A DNA stretch of 64,000 nucleotides, from the NCBI GenBank assembly GCA_022821965.1, contig JAJECN010000002.1, forward strand, positions 62,001 to 126,000, read 5' to 3'. A model generated the notes under the pieces. It did not search any database, was not told the origin of the DNA, and saw only the letters and a list, made by a program, of their open reading frames with translations. The translations under genes and the position numbers were made by a program. This DNA is from Candidatus Poribacteria bacterium. Its GTDB lineage: Bacteria; Poribacteria; WGA-4E; WGA-3G. Positions within the stretch are counted from its first letter, which is position 1. Each line of letters starts with the position of its first letter. Positions 53,737 to 63,791 of the stretch are shown piece by piece.

Positions 53737-56690
53737 TACTGGTTCAGGTGTTTTTTCGCCTCAATTTTCCACTGCTCCGGTGGATTGAGATCGAGAAAAC
53801 GTTGCCACTGTGCTTTCGCCTGTGCGCTTTTTTCTGTGTATTCGTACATCAACGCCAAGTTATAGTTCGCTGTCAAGTTGCCCGGTTCCAGTTGTATCAC
53901 GCGTTCAAATTGCTCTGCAGCTGCGCCGAGTAAATCCATACTGAAAAGGTTATTACCGTAGTTGAGCAGCGTTTGCACGTGTGTATCATCTAAAGCAAGT
54001 GCCTTCTCCAACGTCTCTTTCGCCGCATTGTAATCTAAAGCGTGTGCATAGTAGAGATTACCGAGACGTTGATACGTTTTGACGGCAATATCATCGCCTT
54101 CTTCTGGTGGTTGTTGAATAAGCGCGGCTTCCGCTTCATAGTGCTGAATTGCCTGTTTCCACGCCTGCTCCCATTCCGCAATCTGTCCCAGATGCAGGTG
54201 GATGCCCCTATATTTTGGTGCATAAGAGAGCATCTTCTTAAAAACTTCTTTGGAAAGACGATGCCGATCAATTTCAAGATAAATGACCCCGAGCTGGTAG
54301 TTCGCTTCACGATTTCTGGGTTGGAATTCAGCTACTTGCCTGAAATCCTCTAAAATTTGGCTATAGCGATAAAGCGTTTTACCTATCTGCCTATAGCGAA
54401 GCGTAAGCATCCCGCGATAAAAGTAGGCATCTACATAGGCCGGGTTCAGCGCAATGGTTGTCGTGTACTCCTTGACAGCCATCTCAGCATGTTTATGATA
54501 GTCATTTCCGAGCGTTTCAGCGTGCCGATCAAGCAGGCGAGCATAACTATAGTGCCAGTCGAATTTTTCCGGGTTGTACTGATTCGCTAATCCGTAGTAC
54601 CGAATCGCGTCCTCACGTTCGTCCCGCTTCTCAAAGATAACAGCAAGGAGGTGATGGAGTTCTGGATGCGCGGGTTCTATTTCCAATGCAGGTTGATACA
54701 CACGGATGATATTATCCTCGTCGTTGCGTTCACGATAGATTGCACCGAGTCGGAAAAATGGTTCCGCTTCTGTTGCTTCAACGCCCGGCAAGGGAGTTTG
54801 TAAGTTCCTGCCTATGTCGCTTTCAAGCTGCGTCGTATCAAGCGCAATCGTTTTCTCATAATGCTTAATGGCGTTGTCTATCTCACCTTTCTGCTCAAAA
54901 AGGATTGCTACGTGGTAATGTGCTGCGACATCGTCAGAACTCAACCGAACAGTAGCAAGAAATGCGGATAGCGCATCATCAGGCTGCTTTAGTGAAAGAT
55001 AAGAGAGCGCCAGCAGGTAGTGTGCTTCAGTCGTTTCAGGCGCGATTTCAATAATTCGTTGTAAAGTATCAACCGCTTGTTGATGCGTCTCGCGTCCACG
55101 ATAAATGTGAACCATCTTGAAAAGCACATCTGGTCGCTGTGGGTCTAATGACAAAGTGCGCTGATAAAAAACGAGTGCGCTATCTGTATCGCTATCAGCC
55201 TCGTAGCTTTGCCCCAGCAGATAGGTAGCACCGATGTCTTCTGGAAACAGCAGAAGGTGTGTATTTAAAGGCGCAATGGCTTCTTGATAGTTGCCTGCAT
55301 CGAAAGCGCGTTGTCCCTGTGTGATAAATCTATCTGCCAATTCTGGATTTAATTCCAAGGCACGTTTAAAGTAGGCAACAGCAGTATTTACGTCTCCCTG
55401 TTGGTGGTAAAGTTCACCGAGTTTGAAATAAACATCGTTAAAGTTTCCCAAAGGGAGTTCAATTTGTAGATAACTCGCGTCCGCTTCAACAATTTCACGC
55501 GTCTTTTCGTGATGTTCAATAGCTTTTTTGATGTTGCCTGCGTCCGCCTCAATGATGCCTGCATAAAAGTGAGAGCGTGGGTCGTCAGGGAGGACAAGCA
55601 TCGCTTTCTCTAAAAACGGCATCGCTTCATCCGGGGTCATCAATCCGGCAAAGTAAGGTTCAAGCGGGTCATAAACAGTGTCCTTCATACTTGGCGTGAG
55701 TGCCAATGCCTGTTGATAGTGTTGGACCGCTGTCACAGTATCACCACTTGCATAGAGGATTTCTCCAAGCGCGAAATGTGTCTTTGCATGGGTTGGTTCA
55801 ACCTCAATTGTGCGTTGATATAGCCGAATTGCGCCATCTGTATTACCTTTTTCATCGAAGATAACCGCTAACTCGTAAAGCACTTGTCCTGAATAGTCTT
55901 GATACTCGGATCCTCTTGCGTACTCTTTCAACGCATCATCAAAAAACCCTTCTGTAGCAAGCACCTGTCCAAGTTTGAAGTAGGCGGGGGCAAACTTCTT
56001 TTTTTGACGGGTAATATTCTCAAATGCCTCTCGGGCGCGGTCTATCTCACCTTGTGCGAAGTAGACTAAACCGATACCGTATTGCGGATACTCCCACTTC
56101 CGATTCAACTTCCGTGCTGACTCGAAGGCGTGGAGTGCCTCTGGGTAGTGCTGCCGTTTCAAGTGAATCTCACCGATGCGATAGTAAACGGGGTAGTAAC
56201 TCGGATTTAAATCGATGCAAGACTCAAATTCAGCAAGTGCCAATTCGTCTTCGCCCTGTTCCTGATAGATACCGCCGAGGTTGAAGCGCGCCCAAAATAG
56301 ATCTGGATTGCTCTCAAGTGCGCGTTGCAAATAGGTAATTGCAGTATTTAGTCCTTCACCGGTTTCCGTCGCTTGGAGAGCATGTACGTAGCCTAAACCG
56401 TAGTAGAACGCCGCCGTGATTTTAGGAGACGACTGCTGCGACTGGCGATTTCCATCCGCCGCAGTATAAAGCGTCAGAAGCGTGGAAAGCCGTCCCTGCT
56501 TCTGCCATTTGAGGATGAGTTCGCGATGTTTCTCCGCGGGCTTTTTCTTTTCTCGTAACACCTTTGCGAAGTCTTTTCTCATATTCGATTCCCATTTTTC
56601 CGCCGCGGAGGAAATCTGTAGGAAAGATGTATTGAATCCTAAGCTTATGATTAGCACAATAAATATGGGATTTAGCACTGTTTTTTTCAT
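53736..56690 (-). CDS. exported TPR-repeat protein
   Basis: 984 aa with signal peptide (FIVLIISLGFNTSFLQISSA), then about 20 or more TPR units from residue ~60 to the C-terminus (e.g. FWARFNLGGIYQEQGEDELA, YPVYYRIGEIHLKRQHYPEA, DVYFKLGELYHQQGDVNTAV, NLTANYNLALMYEYTEKSAQ). Probably periplasmic scaffold; function unknown. ATG 56690 is supported by AAGGA and by the sequence shared with 44642-44670; the longer frame upstream has no signal-like N-terminus. First gene of TPR-birA-DUF523 operon. Confidence 0.88.
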   Translation of the reverse strand: MKKTVLNPIFIVLIISLGFNTSFLQISSAAEKWESNMRKDFAKVLREKKKPAEKHRELILKWQKQGRLSTLLTLYTAADGNRQSQQSSPKITAAFYYGLGYVHALQATETGEGLNTAITYLQRALESNPDLFWARFNLGGIYQEQGEDELALAEFESCIDLNPSYYPVYYRIGEIHLKRQHYPEALHAFESARKLNRKWEYPQYGIGLVYFAQGEIDRAREAFENITRQKKKFAPAYFKLGQVLATEGFFDDALKEYARGSEYQDYSGQVLYELAVIFDEKGNTDGAIRLYQRTIEVEPTHAKTHFALGEILYASGDTVTAVQHYQQALALTPSMKDTVYDPLEPYFAGLMTPDEAMPFLEKAMLVLPDDPRSHFYAGIIEADAGNIKKAIEHHEKTREIVEADASYLQIELPLGNFNDVYFKLGELYHQQGDVNTAVAYFKRALELNPELADRFITQGQRAFDAGNYQEAIAPLNTHLLLFPEDIGATYLLGQSYEADSDTDSALVFYQRTLSLDPQRPDVLFKMVHIYRGRETHQQAVDTLQRIIEIAPETTEAHYLLALSYLSLKQPDDALSAFLATVRLSSDDVAAHYHVAILFEQKGEIDNAIKHYEKTIALDTTQLESDIGRNLQTPLPGVEATEAEPFFRLGAIYRERNDEDNIIRVYQPALEIEPAHPELHHLLAVIFEKRDEREDAIRYYGLANQYNPEKFDWHYSYARLLDRHAETLGNDYHKHAEMAVKEYTTTIALNPAYVDAYFYRGMLTLRYRQIGKTLYRYSQILEDFRQVAEFQPRNREANYQLGVIYLEIDRHRLSKEVFKKMLSYAPKYRGIHLHLGQIAEWEQAWKQAIQHYEAEAALIQQPPEEGDDIAVKTYQRLGNLYYAHALDYNAAKETLEKALALDDTHVQTLLNYGNNLFSMDLLGAAAEQFERVIQLEPGNLTANYNLALMYEYTEKSAQAKAQWQRFLDLNPPEQWKIEAKKHLNQ

Positions 56691-56716
56691 TTTTTTAATT
56701 TTCCTTGCGGTTCGGT
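56688..56716. repeat. 29-nt leader sequence identical to 44642-44670
   Basis: Covers the start codon and Shine-Dalgarno of the TPR gene; identical to the leader of the Gfo/Idh/MocA gene 12 kb away. Confidence 0.75.
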
Positions 56717-56857
56717 CAAGTCGGTTTTGAGGAGGTAAGGAATCTCCTACCCTTCGTCTGTCTCCTGTTGGATGGAAGAATAGGGTGCTTCCTTCCCCCT
56801 TCCTGCCTTCCAATCTTCCGATTGCTCCAATAAGGAGAGATTTTGCGTCCGTTCTGT

Positions 56858-57802
56858 TTAATATTGAAAATTGCTTAAACGATCAATTTTTGTCCGTGTT
56901 GGCATAGAAGGTGTCGCACCCATGACAGTGACCGCTGCTGCACCTGCGGCATTTGCAAACGCAACTGCTGAACGTAAGGTTTCACCGTTCGCCAAGGCGG
57001 TTGCGAGTGCACCACAAAAAGCATCGCCTGCCCCGGTGGTATCTACAGGTTCAACAGATAGTGCGGAGATATGCTCAGAGGTCGTTGCGGTCAGCATCAA
57101 GGCACCTTGTTCTCCAAGCGTTAGCACGACAGCAGCATCTGCTGTATCCACCATCCGAGCGCGTAGTACCTTTGCTGCCCGGCGCGCCTCTTCGTGATTA
57201 CTCACCTTCATCTCCGATAGCAGTTCCGTCTCGGATTGGTTCGGCGTGAGGATATCGACATATCCTAAAAGGCTATCCGGTAGTGGCTGCGCCGGTGCTG
57301 GATTTAATATTACCCGTGTGTCGTGCTTCTTGGCAATTGCTGCAGCGTGTTCGGACACTGCAATCGGTGTTTCTAATTGCAGAAGGAGTACATCCGCGTC
57401 TGCGATACAATCGGCGGCAGCGTCTATATTCGCTGTTGTGAGTGCCATATTTGCGCGCGGCACGACGATAATACTATTGTCGCCATCCGGTTCAATCACG
57501 ATAGTTGCGACACCTGTGCCTACATTCGTACGTTTTGTGACAAACCTGCTGTCAATATGTTCATTTTCTGTCGCTGCGAGCAGCATATCTCCGAAAAGAT
57601 CCGCACCAACACTTCCGATGAGTGTGACATCAGCACCCAATCGTGCGGCAGCAGTTGCTTGATTAAATCCTTTCCCACCGGTGAAGATATCAAAAGCATC
57701 ACCGATGAGCGTTTCTCCTTTGTCTGGTCGGCGCATCGCGCGGCACACCAGATCGACATTCAAACTGCCAACAACGGTAACTTTCGGTGCTGTATGGTTC
57801 AT
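56858..57802 (-). CDS. rbsK: ribokinase-type PfkB carbohydrate kinase
   Basis: 314 aa. GSLNVDLVCRAMRRPDKGET, FTGGKGFNQATAAARLGADV, PNQSETELLSEM, LTLGEQGAL and VDTTGAGDAFCGALATALA (GAGD anion hole with catalytic Asp) mark PfkB; the NxxGGKGxNQA start matches ribokinase best. Start ATG 57802 (AGGA upstream) rather than GTG 57805. Single gene under the promoter at 57848-57877. Confidence 0.92.
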   Translation of the reverse strand: MNHTAPKVTVVGSLNVDLVCRAMRRPDKGETLIGDAFDIFTGGKGFNQATAAARLGADVTLIGSVGADLFGDMLLAATENEHIDSRFVTKRTNVGTGVATIVIEPDGDNSIIVVPRANMALTTANIDAAADCIADADVLLLQLETPIAVSEHAAAIAKKHDTRVILNPAPAQPLPDSLLGYVDILTPNQSETELLSEMKVSNHEEARRAAKVLRARMVDTADAAVVLTLGEQGALMLTATTSEHISALSVEPVDTTGAGDAFCGALATALANGETLRSAVAFANAAGAAAVTVMGATPSMPTRTKIDRLSNFQY

Positions 57803-57847
57803 CACGACGTATTCCTATTCTTTTAATCCTTTTAACGATTTTTGACA

Positions 57848-57877
57848 ATTATAGTTGACATGCGTTGCTATTGTCAA
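57848..57877 (-). promoter_or_regulatory. near-consensus promoter for ribokinase
   Basis: On the minus strand TTGACA (57877-57872), 18-nt spacer, TATAAT (57853-57848). About 45 nt before the ribokinase start. A 7-bp inverted repeat lies in it. Confidence 0.7.
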
Positions 57878-57878
57878 C
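57854..57878. promoter_or_regulatory. inverted repeat in ribokinase promoter (operator candidate)
   Basis: GTTGACA (57854-57860) and TGTCAAC (57872-57878), 11 nt apart, cover the spacer and the -35 box. Position fits a repressor site. Confidence 0.55.
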
Positions 57879-57947
57879 GGTTTTATCAATGATAATAGGG
57901 ATCTACCTTGGTTTTAAGTTTTCCGATCGAAAAGAGGGTGAGCGCGG

Positions 57948-57973
57948 TCAAGTTTTGGCTTGCACGCTACACC
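57948..57973 (-). repeat. partial copy of dispersed GCTTGCAA...AAAACTTGC repeat
   Basis: On the minus strand GCAAGCCAAAACTTGA matches the core of the repeat seen at 29575, 51912 and 27863. Confidence 0.5.
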
Positions 57974-58033
57974 AAAAACTGCTATGATACACACAAATGG
58001 AAACAGATAAATCCCACAAACCTAAAGAGGAAC

Positions 58034-59746
58034 ATGCCAAGGACGCTGATGAATTCTAAACTGAAATTTGCTGTCGGTTTCTTAGTCTTTTTGGGGCTTA
58101 GCCTTATTTTCAGATGGCGAGCGGAGCAGGTTAGTAGTGCTGAAACCCTTGTATGGTACAGCGTCCTTCCGCCGCTACTCGCTGTTACATTAGCAATCGT
58201 GACAACCCGATTGCTACCAAGTCTCGGTATAGCAGTGGGGGTTGGGATTCTACTGTCGTGGACACAAAAAGGTGCTACTCCAAGCGGTCTCTTGACGGAA
58301 GTAATTTGGTTCACCCGTGCTGTAAGCATCAGCAATGATGGCGTGGATCTATTTAACTTCTGGGTTGTCCTATTCGTATGCCTTATTATGGCAACGATCT
58401 CTGTTGTGGTAGCATCCGGTGGCATTGGCGGGGTTATCGTATGGCTCTCTCAGTTCGCAAAGGGACCACGTTCAGCACAATTCATCACGGGTTTGATGGG
58501 GATTCTCATCTTTATAGGGGATTACTCCAACGCTATGCTTGTGGGTCCGACGATGCGTCCGCTCACCGATTATCATCGCGTCAGTCGCGAGAAATTGGCG
58601 TTCCTTGTGGATTCCACGAGTGCACCGATTGCTGGTCTCGCGTTTGTGAGCACTTGGATCGGTTATGAGGTGGGGCTTTTTGAGGATATCGCGAAGACAA
58701 TTGGGCTTGAACGTGATGGATATTCGATGTTCTTCGATGCACTCGGTTTCCGATTTTACTGTATCCTGACCATTATTTTCGTCATTGTCAATGCAATCAG
58801 TGGCAGGGATTACGGTGCGATGCACAAAGCGGAAACGCGTGCGCGGGAAACGGGAGATGTCGCTGCACCGGATGCCAAAGCACTCGGACACACAGCGTCT
58901 TTCACCAACTTGCCAAACGCTGTCACACAACCTTTCTCAGCCGTTTTACCGCTTCTAACGCTTTTTGGATTGTTGTTGGGTGGTTTCTGGATAGATGGCA
59001 AAGGCACGGGATCTATCTTATCACTCGCCGCATGGCGCGACGCGCTTTCAGTGGCAGACAACGTCAAGATTCTCGCTTGTGCCGCCGCGAGCGCGTTTAT
59101 CGTTGCTATCGTCTGCGCCCGTTGGCTCTCAAAGCTGCGATTCTCAGACATCCTTCCCGTCGTTTGGAGTGGTGTAAAAGGGAGTCTCACGCCGTTGAGT
59201 ATTCTGTTATTGGCATGGGGTTTAAAAGCGAGTTGCGATAGACTCATGACGGGTCAATTTCTCGCTACGATGCTTAGCGACATCGTTTCACCACTCTGGT
59301 TTCCGATCTTTGTCTTTGTATGCGCCTCCGTGACCTCTTTCGCTACAGGTACAAGTTGGGGAACAATGGCAATCCTAATTCCGACTGCTATTCCAGTGGC
59401 ATTCTCACTTGACAACGAGGTTTACGGGTTAACAACAATCATCTGCCTCGGTGCGGTGTTAGACGGTGCCATCTTCGGTGACCACTGCTCGCCCCTCTCA
59501 GATACAACGATTCTCAGTTCCATCGCCAGTAGCTGCGATCCGCTGCACCATGTCCGGACACAACTTCCCTACAGTCTTACCGTCGCTACCATCGCTTTGG
59601 TTTGCGGTTATTTTCCTGCCGCGCTCGGCATCTCCTCAGCGATGGGAATTGCGGGTGGTACAATTTTAATCGTCTTGTTGTTCTATGGTGTCGCTGCTTT
59701 CCGTAAGTTTCACGAATCGCGTGACGCTTCGCCAACGACATCGTAG
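58034..59746 (+). CDS. NhaC-family Na+/H+ antiporter
   Basis: About 570 aa, with about 11 hydrophobic segments. NhaC-type motifs: FIGDYSNAMLVGPTMRPLTD, SREKLAFLVDSTSAPIAGLA, ATGTSWGTMAILIPTAIPVA, GAVLDGAIFGDHCSPLSDTT. Exchanges sodium or another cation/organic acid for protons. ATG 58034 (AAAGAGG 3 nt away) or ATG 58049 (AAGGA 5 nt away); the earlier frame start at 57908 lacks a membrane-like N-terminus. Divergent from ribokinase. Confidence 0.88.
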   Translation: MPRTLMNSKLKFAVGFLVFLGLSLIFRWRAEQVSSAETLVWYSVLPPLLAVTLAIVTTRLLPSLGIAVGVGILLSWTQKGATPSGLLTEVIWFTRAVSISNDGVDLFNFWVVLFVCLIMATISVVVASGGIGGVIVWLSQFAKGPRSAQFITGLMGILIFIGDYSNAMLVGPTMRPLTDYHRVSREKLAFLVDSTSAPIAGLAFVSTWIGYEVGLFEDIAKTIGLERDGYSMFFDALGFRFYCILTIIFVIVNAISGRDYGAMHKAETRARETGDVAAPDAKALGHTASFTNLPNAVTQPFSAVLPLLTLFGLLLGGFWIDGKGTGSILSLAAWRDALSVADNVKILACAAASAFIVAIVCARWLSKLRFSDILPVVWSGVKGSLTPLSILLLAWGLKASCDRLMTGQFLATMLSDIVSPLWFPIFVFVCASVTSFATGTSWGTMAILIPTAIPVAFSLDNEVYGLTTIICLGAVLDGAIFGDHCSPLSDTTILSSIASSCDPLHHVRTQLPYSLTVATIALVCGYFPAALGISSAMGIAGGTILIVLLFYGVAAFRKFHESRDASPTTS

Positions 59747-59805
59747 GTGGGAAAAAAGAAAAGCATCGCCCCTACAGAAACCCTGAAACGGAAAAGGAGA
59801 ATGAT

Positions 59806-60624
59806 ATGAAGGTTGCACTTGAAGGAAAAGTGGCAGTTGTTACGGGGGGCGCGAATGGCATCGGGCGAGCCACCGTAGACACACTGATTGACAATGACGC
59901 ACACGTGGCAATTGTTGATATTGACACACAAGCAGGCATGAGAACCACCGAAGAGATTAAAGAGATGGGTGGGACCTGTCTGTTTGTGGAGGGCAACGTA
60001 ACAGACGCAGCACAAATGGAGGATGTCGCTGCTCAGATTGCGGCGCATTTTGGGAAAATCGAGATTCTCGTAAACAATGCGGGAATCAACACCCGAACCG
60101 ATAGAGTGCCGATTCATCAATACACCTTAGAGGATTGGCAGCGGATTGTGGAAATAGACCTCACTGGCGTTTTTAAGACGAGTCGTGCCGTTATCCCTTA
60201 TATCTTTAAATCTCATAGCAGATCTGGTTCTGAGAACGCCACTGGACGTATTGTTAATATCAGCTCTATTGCTGGACTGGTGCCGCTGCGCCTGCAGAGT
60301 GCTTACGTCGCGGCAAAAGCAGGCGTTGCGAATTTGACGCGCTCGATGGCGTTGGAATTGGGACCTGAGGGGATTCTGGTAAATGCTGTTGCCCCCGGCT
60401 CTACTTTGACGCGCGGCACGGAGGCACTCTTTTACGGAGACGACGGTGCTTACACGGAAAACGCTGAGAGTCTATTATCACATATTCCACTGGGGCGACC
60501 GGGAGAAACGACGGAAATCGCAGCAGCTGTGCTCTTCCTCGTATCGCCAGATGCAAGTTATATCAACGGTACCATCCTTACGGTAGATGGCGGCTGGACC
60601 GCTGGCTATACACGCGATTGGTAA
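59806..60624 (+). CDS. short-chain dehydrogenase/reductase (SDR)
   Basis: 272 aa. Rossmann GKVAVVTGGANGIGRATVDT (TGxxxGIG), NNAGIN, catalytic Ser in ISSIAGLV, YVAAKAGVAN (YxxxK), and SPDASYINGTILTVDGGWTA. NAD(P)-dependent oxidation or reduction; substrate unknown. AAGGAG before ATG. Close upstream of the cupin gene. Confidence 0.94.
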   Translation: MKVALEGKVAVVTGGANGIGRATVDTLIDNDAHVAIVDIDTQAGMRTTEEIKEMGGTCLFVEGNVTDAAQMEDVAAQIAAHFGKIEILVNNAGINTRTDRVPIHQYTLEDWQRIVEIDLTGVFKTSRAVIPYIFKSHSRSGSENATGRIVNISSIAGLVPLRLQSAYVAAKAGVANLTRSMALELGPEGILVNAVAPGSTLTRGTEALFYGDDGAYTENAESLLSHIPLGRPGETTEIAAAVLFLVSPDASYINGTILTVDGGWTAGYTRDW

Positions 60625-60673
60625 ATGTTACGGCATACGGCGTATGCCTACTTCTATTATAAAGGAGATAAAA

Positions 60674-61090
60674 ATGGCAAAAATTACGATGTTTAAAGGG
60701 TATCAGGGAGAACCACCCATTCCGAAGCCTGCGCATCAGGTGCAAGCGAACGTTGTCACAGTCCAAGACGGGGTGCCTGTAAAGTACTCCGGTTGCGACG
60801 GTATCGGTGTGCGTGTCGTTCATCCAGCGAATCCGAACGCGCCCGCGCAGAACTTGGGATTAGTCATGTTTTTTGTGCCGCCACACGTCGTTCTGGAACC
60901 GGGGAGCCACCATACCGAGGAGTGCTACGTTATCCTAAAAGGAAAGGGGGTAATGACACTCGCTGGTGAAAAGGTTCCTGTCGAGGCGGGTACATTCATC
61001 CACCTCCCGCCCTGGTGTGAGCATGGCATTGAAAACACAGGTGATGAATCTATGGAGGTGCTAATCTGTACCTCTCCACCGAACCCGTAA
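60674..61090 (+). CDS. cupin-domain protein
   Basis: 138 aa from ATG 60674 (AAAGGAG 7 nt upstream). Cupin motifs VVLEPGSHHTEECYVILKGK (HxH, E) and GTFIHLPPWCEHGIENTGDE (H). Metal-binding beta-barrel; role unknown. 49 nt after the SDR gene, so likely cotranscribed. Confidence 0.88.
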   Translation: MAKITMFKGYQGEPPIPKPAHQVQANVVTVQDGVPVKYSGCDGIGVRVVHPANPNAPAQNLGLVMFFVPPHVVLEPGSHHTEECYVILKGKGVMTLAGEKVPVEAGTFIHLPPWCEHGIENTGDESMEVLICTSPPNP

Positions 61091-61255
61091 ATTGAGATTA
61101 TAGGTGGTTAAATTCGCTAATCCCGCGCATATCCACGTTTTTTCGCTAATTTTTCATTTTAATTTAACCTTTTTCCCACATTTTACGTTAAATAAAATAT
61201 ATTAACTGTTATAGATTGGTAAACCACATCTTTTAATCTGTGGGGGTTTTAATTT

Positions 61256-63712
61256 ATGCGCGGGATAATGTCGAAGTCATCCGATGTGAGGCGGACATTT
61301 CTACGGAAAGGTCCTTCTAACGGACAACCCGCATCTGACCAACAGGCTGACGAAGAGTTAACAACGATGGAAGAAGTGCCTGAGGAATTAGAGAGTCGGG
61401 CACATGAATTACTCGCAAACGGCGAAGAAATTAAGGTCGCTGTCTCAACGGATCTCCGGTTCGATGGCAATTACGGCAAAGATTGGGTAATTGCGACCGA
61501 TAGACGACTCATCGCTTTCAACCAAAACGGTGCACCGGAACACCAAATTCGAGAGATTCCGCTTGCATCGGTTGAGGCTGTTGAGATCGTTGAGATGTAT
61601 GGCAACAACATCCTAAAGGTCAGAACGTCCGAGGATGCCACGGAAGTTGCCCGCTACTCACGCCGCGTCTCGCCAAAGTTTGAGTTGGCAACGCCTGAAT
61701 TGGAAACGCTCGTCCAGGATGCAAACCCAGATGTTGAACATGAGAAACAGCACCGTCCGCAAGGCTGGGGGAAAAATAAAAACAAGTGCGAAAAATGCGG
61801 GCAACCGCTACCTCGCTGGTCTGGTGTTTGTGTTAATTGTGTTGAAAAAAGGAAACTCATCTTCCGGCTCATTAGATATTCATTCCCGTTCTGGCATGTC
61901 GCCGTTCCTGCCCTTGCCTTGATGATGGTTATTCGGCTCGTTTCGCTTTTCCCAGCTGTTCTGAGCAAGGAGGTCGTTGATAATGTCCTTTCTCCAGCAC
62001 AAAGTAGGGTAAGCGGAGCTACGTTAACCGCAACTGGTGAACCGATTCCAGATCCAACATGGGGACAACTCAGTGGGATAGTTGAAAGTGTTTCAGGGTG
62101 GCTGACGCTTCCTGTTGCTGGAAGTTGGGGACACCTTGTTACCATTATCATTTTGATGATTAGTTTCAACGTTTTCACGATGGGTGCTGGTGCTGTACGG
62201 GGCTATATGATGGCGTGGGTGGGCCAAAATATCACGCGCAGACTTCGGAACGAAACTTATGAGCATCTCAACTCGCTTTCCTTAGACTTTTACAATCAGC
62301 GTGACACCGGTAACCTCATGTCAAGAATCACAAGCGACGTGGCGAGGCTCCGAGAGTTCATCGCAAGTGGGTTGCAAGATTTAATTGGTGATTCGTTAAC
62401 GCTCGTTTATATTTGCGCCTTTATGTTTCTTACTAATTGGAAACTGGCTGCATGGACGTTGATTCCGGTGCCCTGCCTTATTTTCTTTACCATCTTCTTT
62501 GGGAAAAAGATGGGCAAAGTGTTTTCCGTGCTATGGAAGCGGTACGCCGACATTAGTACGATATTGGCAAGTACCATCCCCGGTGTGCGGGTCGTCAAAG
62601 CCTTTGCGCGTGAACGCTACGAGGTAAACCGATTTAGCGAAAAGACGTATCAGGTATTCGATGGCGAAATGAATGCGGCGAAGTTGTATACCTTGTATCG
62701 CCCAATCATGGAATTTATTATCTTCTCCGGTTCTATCTTGATATGGTTGATTGGCGGTTCCCAAATCTTCAACGGACTATTGACGCTCGGCGAACTCTTT
62801 ATGTTCCAGGCATTAATGGGACGGTTCTTCAGACCTGTTTACACGCTCTGTCAGATGAACGAGCGATTCATCCGAGCCGCAACGTCTGCCGAGCGAGTAT
62901 TTGAAATCATAGACACACCGCCAAGTGTTGCGGACAGAGAAGGCGCGGTCACGCTTGAAAACATCAAAGGCGATGTCGAATTCAAGGATGTCTATTTCTC
63001 CTACGACACAGAAAAGAACGCTATCAACGGTATCAGTTTCCGTGCGGAAGCAGGTGAGATGATTGGACTTGTCGGACACAGCGGTGCTGGAAAGAGCACC
63101 GTGATTAACCTGATTACCCGCTTCTATGATCCAAGTGAAGGTTCAATAGAAATTGATGGACACGACACCCGCGACATTAAACTGAAAGCACTGCGGCAAC
63201 AGGTAGGTGTGGTGCTTCAGGATCCATTCCTGTTCCAAGGGACGATAGCTGAAAATATCGGTTACTCGAAACCGGGTGCTTCCCGACATGAGATTATCGC
63301 CGCAGCGAAAGCCGCGAATGCACATGAGTTTATCATCAAATTCCCCGATGGTTACGATACAATGGTCGGTGAACGTGGTGCTCGCGTGTCTGGTGGTGAA
63401 CGGCAGCGAATTTCTATTGCCCGCGCAATCCTGAAAGATCCAAGAATCCTCATCTTAGACGAAGCGACATCGTCCGTAGACACAGAAACCGAGTCGAATA
63501 TTCAGGAAGCGTTGGAACGGCTTGTCCGCGGGCGCACCGTGTTTGCTATTGCACACCGACTTTCTACTCTCAAGTATGCTGACCGGCTGGTTGTGCTGAA
63601 GGACGGAGGAGTCGATGAAATTGGCACGCATGAAGAACTTCTTGCCAAAGAAGGCACCTACGCAGTTTTGTGTGAAAAACAGACGGAATTATCGAAGATT
63701 CGTGCCTTGTAG
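61256..63712 (+). CDS. ABC transporter (permease-ATPase fusion) with PH-like and zinc-ribbon N-terminus
   Basis: 818 aa. N-terminal ~40 residues variable; residues ~42-155 a bacterial PH-like domain (DWVIATDRRLIAFNQNGAPE); zinc ribbon C178/C181/C192/C195 (CEKCGQPL, CVNC); ABC transmembrane region ~205-560; ATPase with GHSGAGKST (~608), VSGGERQR (~711) and ILILDEATSSVD. Resembles the cyanophycin-associated ABC transporter family. Next gene encodes a DUF1854 protein, a frequent partner. No clear Shine-Dalgarno; ATG 61256 or 61268. Substrate unknown. Confidence 0.88.
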   Translation: MRGIMSKSSDVRRTFLRKGPSNGQPASDQQADEELTTMEEVPEELESRAHELLANGEEIKVAVSTDLRFDGNYGKDWVIATDRRLIAFNQNGAPEHQIREIPLASVEAVEIVEMYGNNILKVRTSEDATEVARYSRRVSPKFELATPELETLVQDANPDVEHEKQHRPQGWGKNKNKCEKCGQPLPRWSGVCVNCVEKRKLIFRLIRYSFPFWHVAVPALALMMVIRLVSLFPAVLSKEVVDNVLSPAQSRVSGATLTATGEPIPDPTWGQLSGIVESVSGWLTLPVAGSWGHLVTIIILMISFNVFTMGAGAVRGYMMAWVGQNITRRLRNETYEHLNSLSLDFYNQRDTGNLMSRITSDVARLREFIASGLQDLIGDSLTLVYICAFMFLTNWKLAAWTLIPVPCLIFFTIFFGKKMGKVFSVLWKRYADISTILASTIPGVRVVKAFARERYEVNRFSEKTYQVFDGEMNAAKLYTLYRPIMEFIIFSGSILIWLIGGSQIFNGLLTLGELFMFQALMGRFFRPVYTLCQMNERFIRAATSAERVFEIIDTPPSVADREGAVTLENIKGDVEFKDVYFSYDTEKNAINGISFRAEAGEMIGLVGHSGAGKSTVINLITRFYDPSEGSIEIDGHDTRDIKLKALRQQVGVVLQDPFLFQGTIAENIGYSKPGASRHEIIAAAKAANAHEFIIKFPDGYDTMVGERGARVSGGERQRISIARAILKDPRILILDEATSSVDTETESNIQEALERLVRGRTVFAIAHRLSTLKYADRLVVLKDGGVDEIGTHEELLAKEGTYAVLCEKQTELSKIRAL

Positions 63713-63726
63713 GCAACAATGCCCCT

Positions 63727-63757
63727 TGTAGTGTGCGCTTTCCAAGTGCACACTACA
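63727..63757. repeat. perfect 10-bp palindrome between ABC and DUF1854 genes
   Basis: TGTAGTGTGC (63727-63736) and GCACACTACA (63748-63757), 11-nt loop. REP-like; between two cotranscribed genes. Confidence 0.7.
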
Positions 63758-63791
63758 CCGTCCCTGCTATAGGAGAAGGAGAGACTACGTT

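Noticed and set aside
56691-56813. N-terminal extension of the TPR protein
   Set aside because: No signal peptide at the far start; ATG 56690 has a Shine-Dalgarno and a signal peptide.
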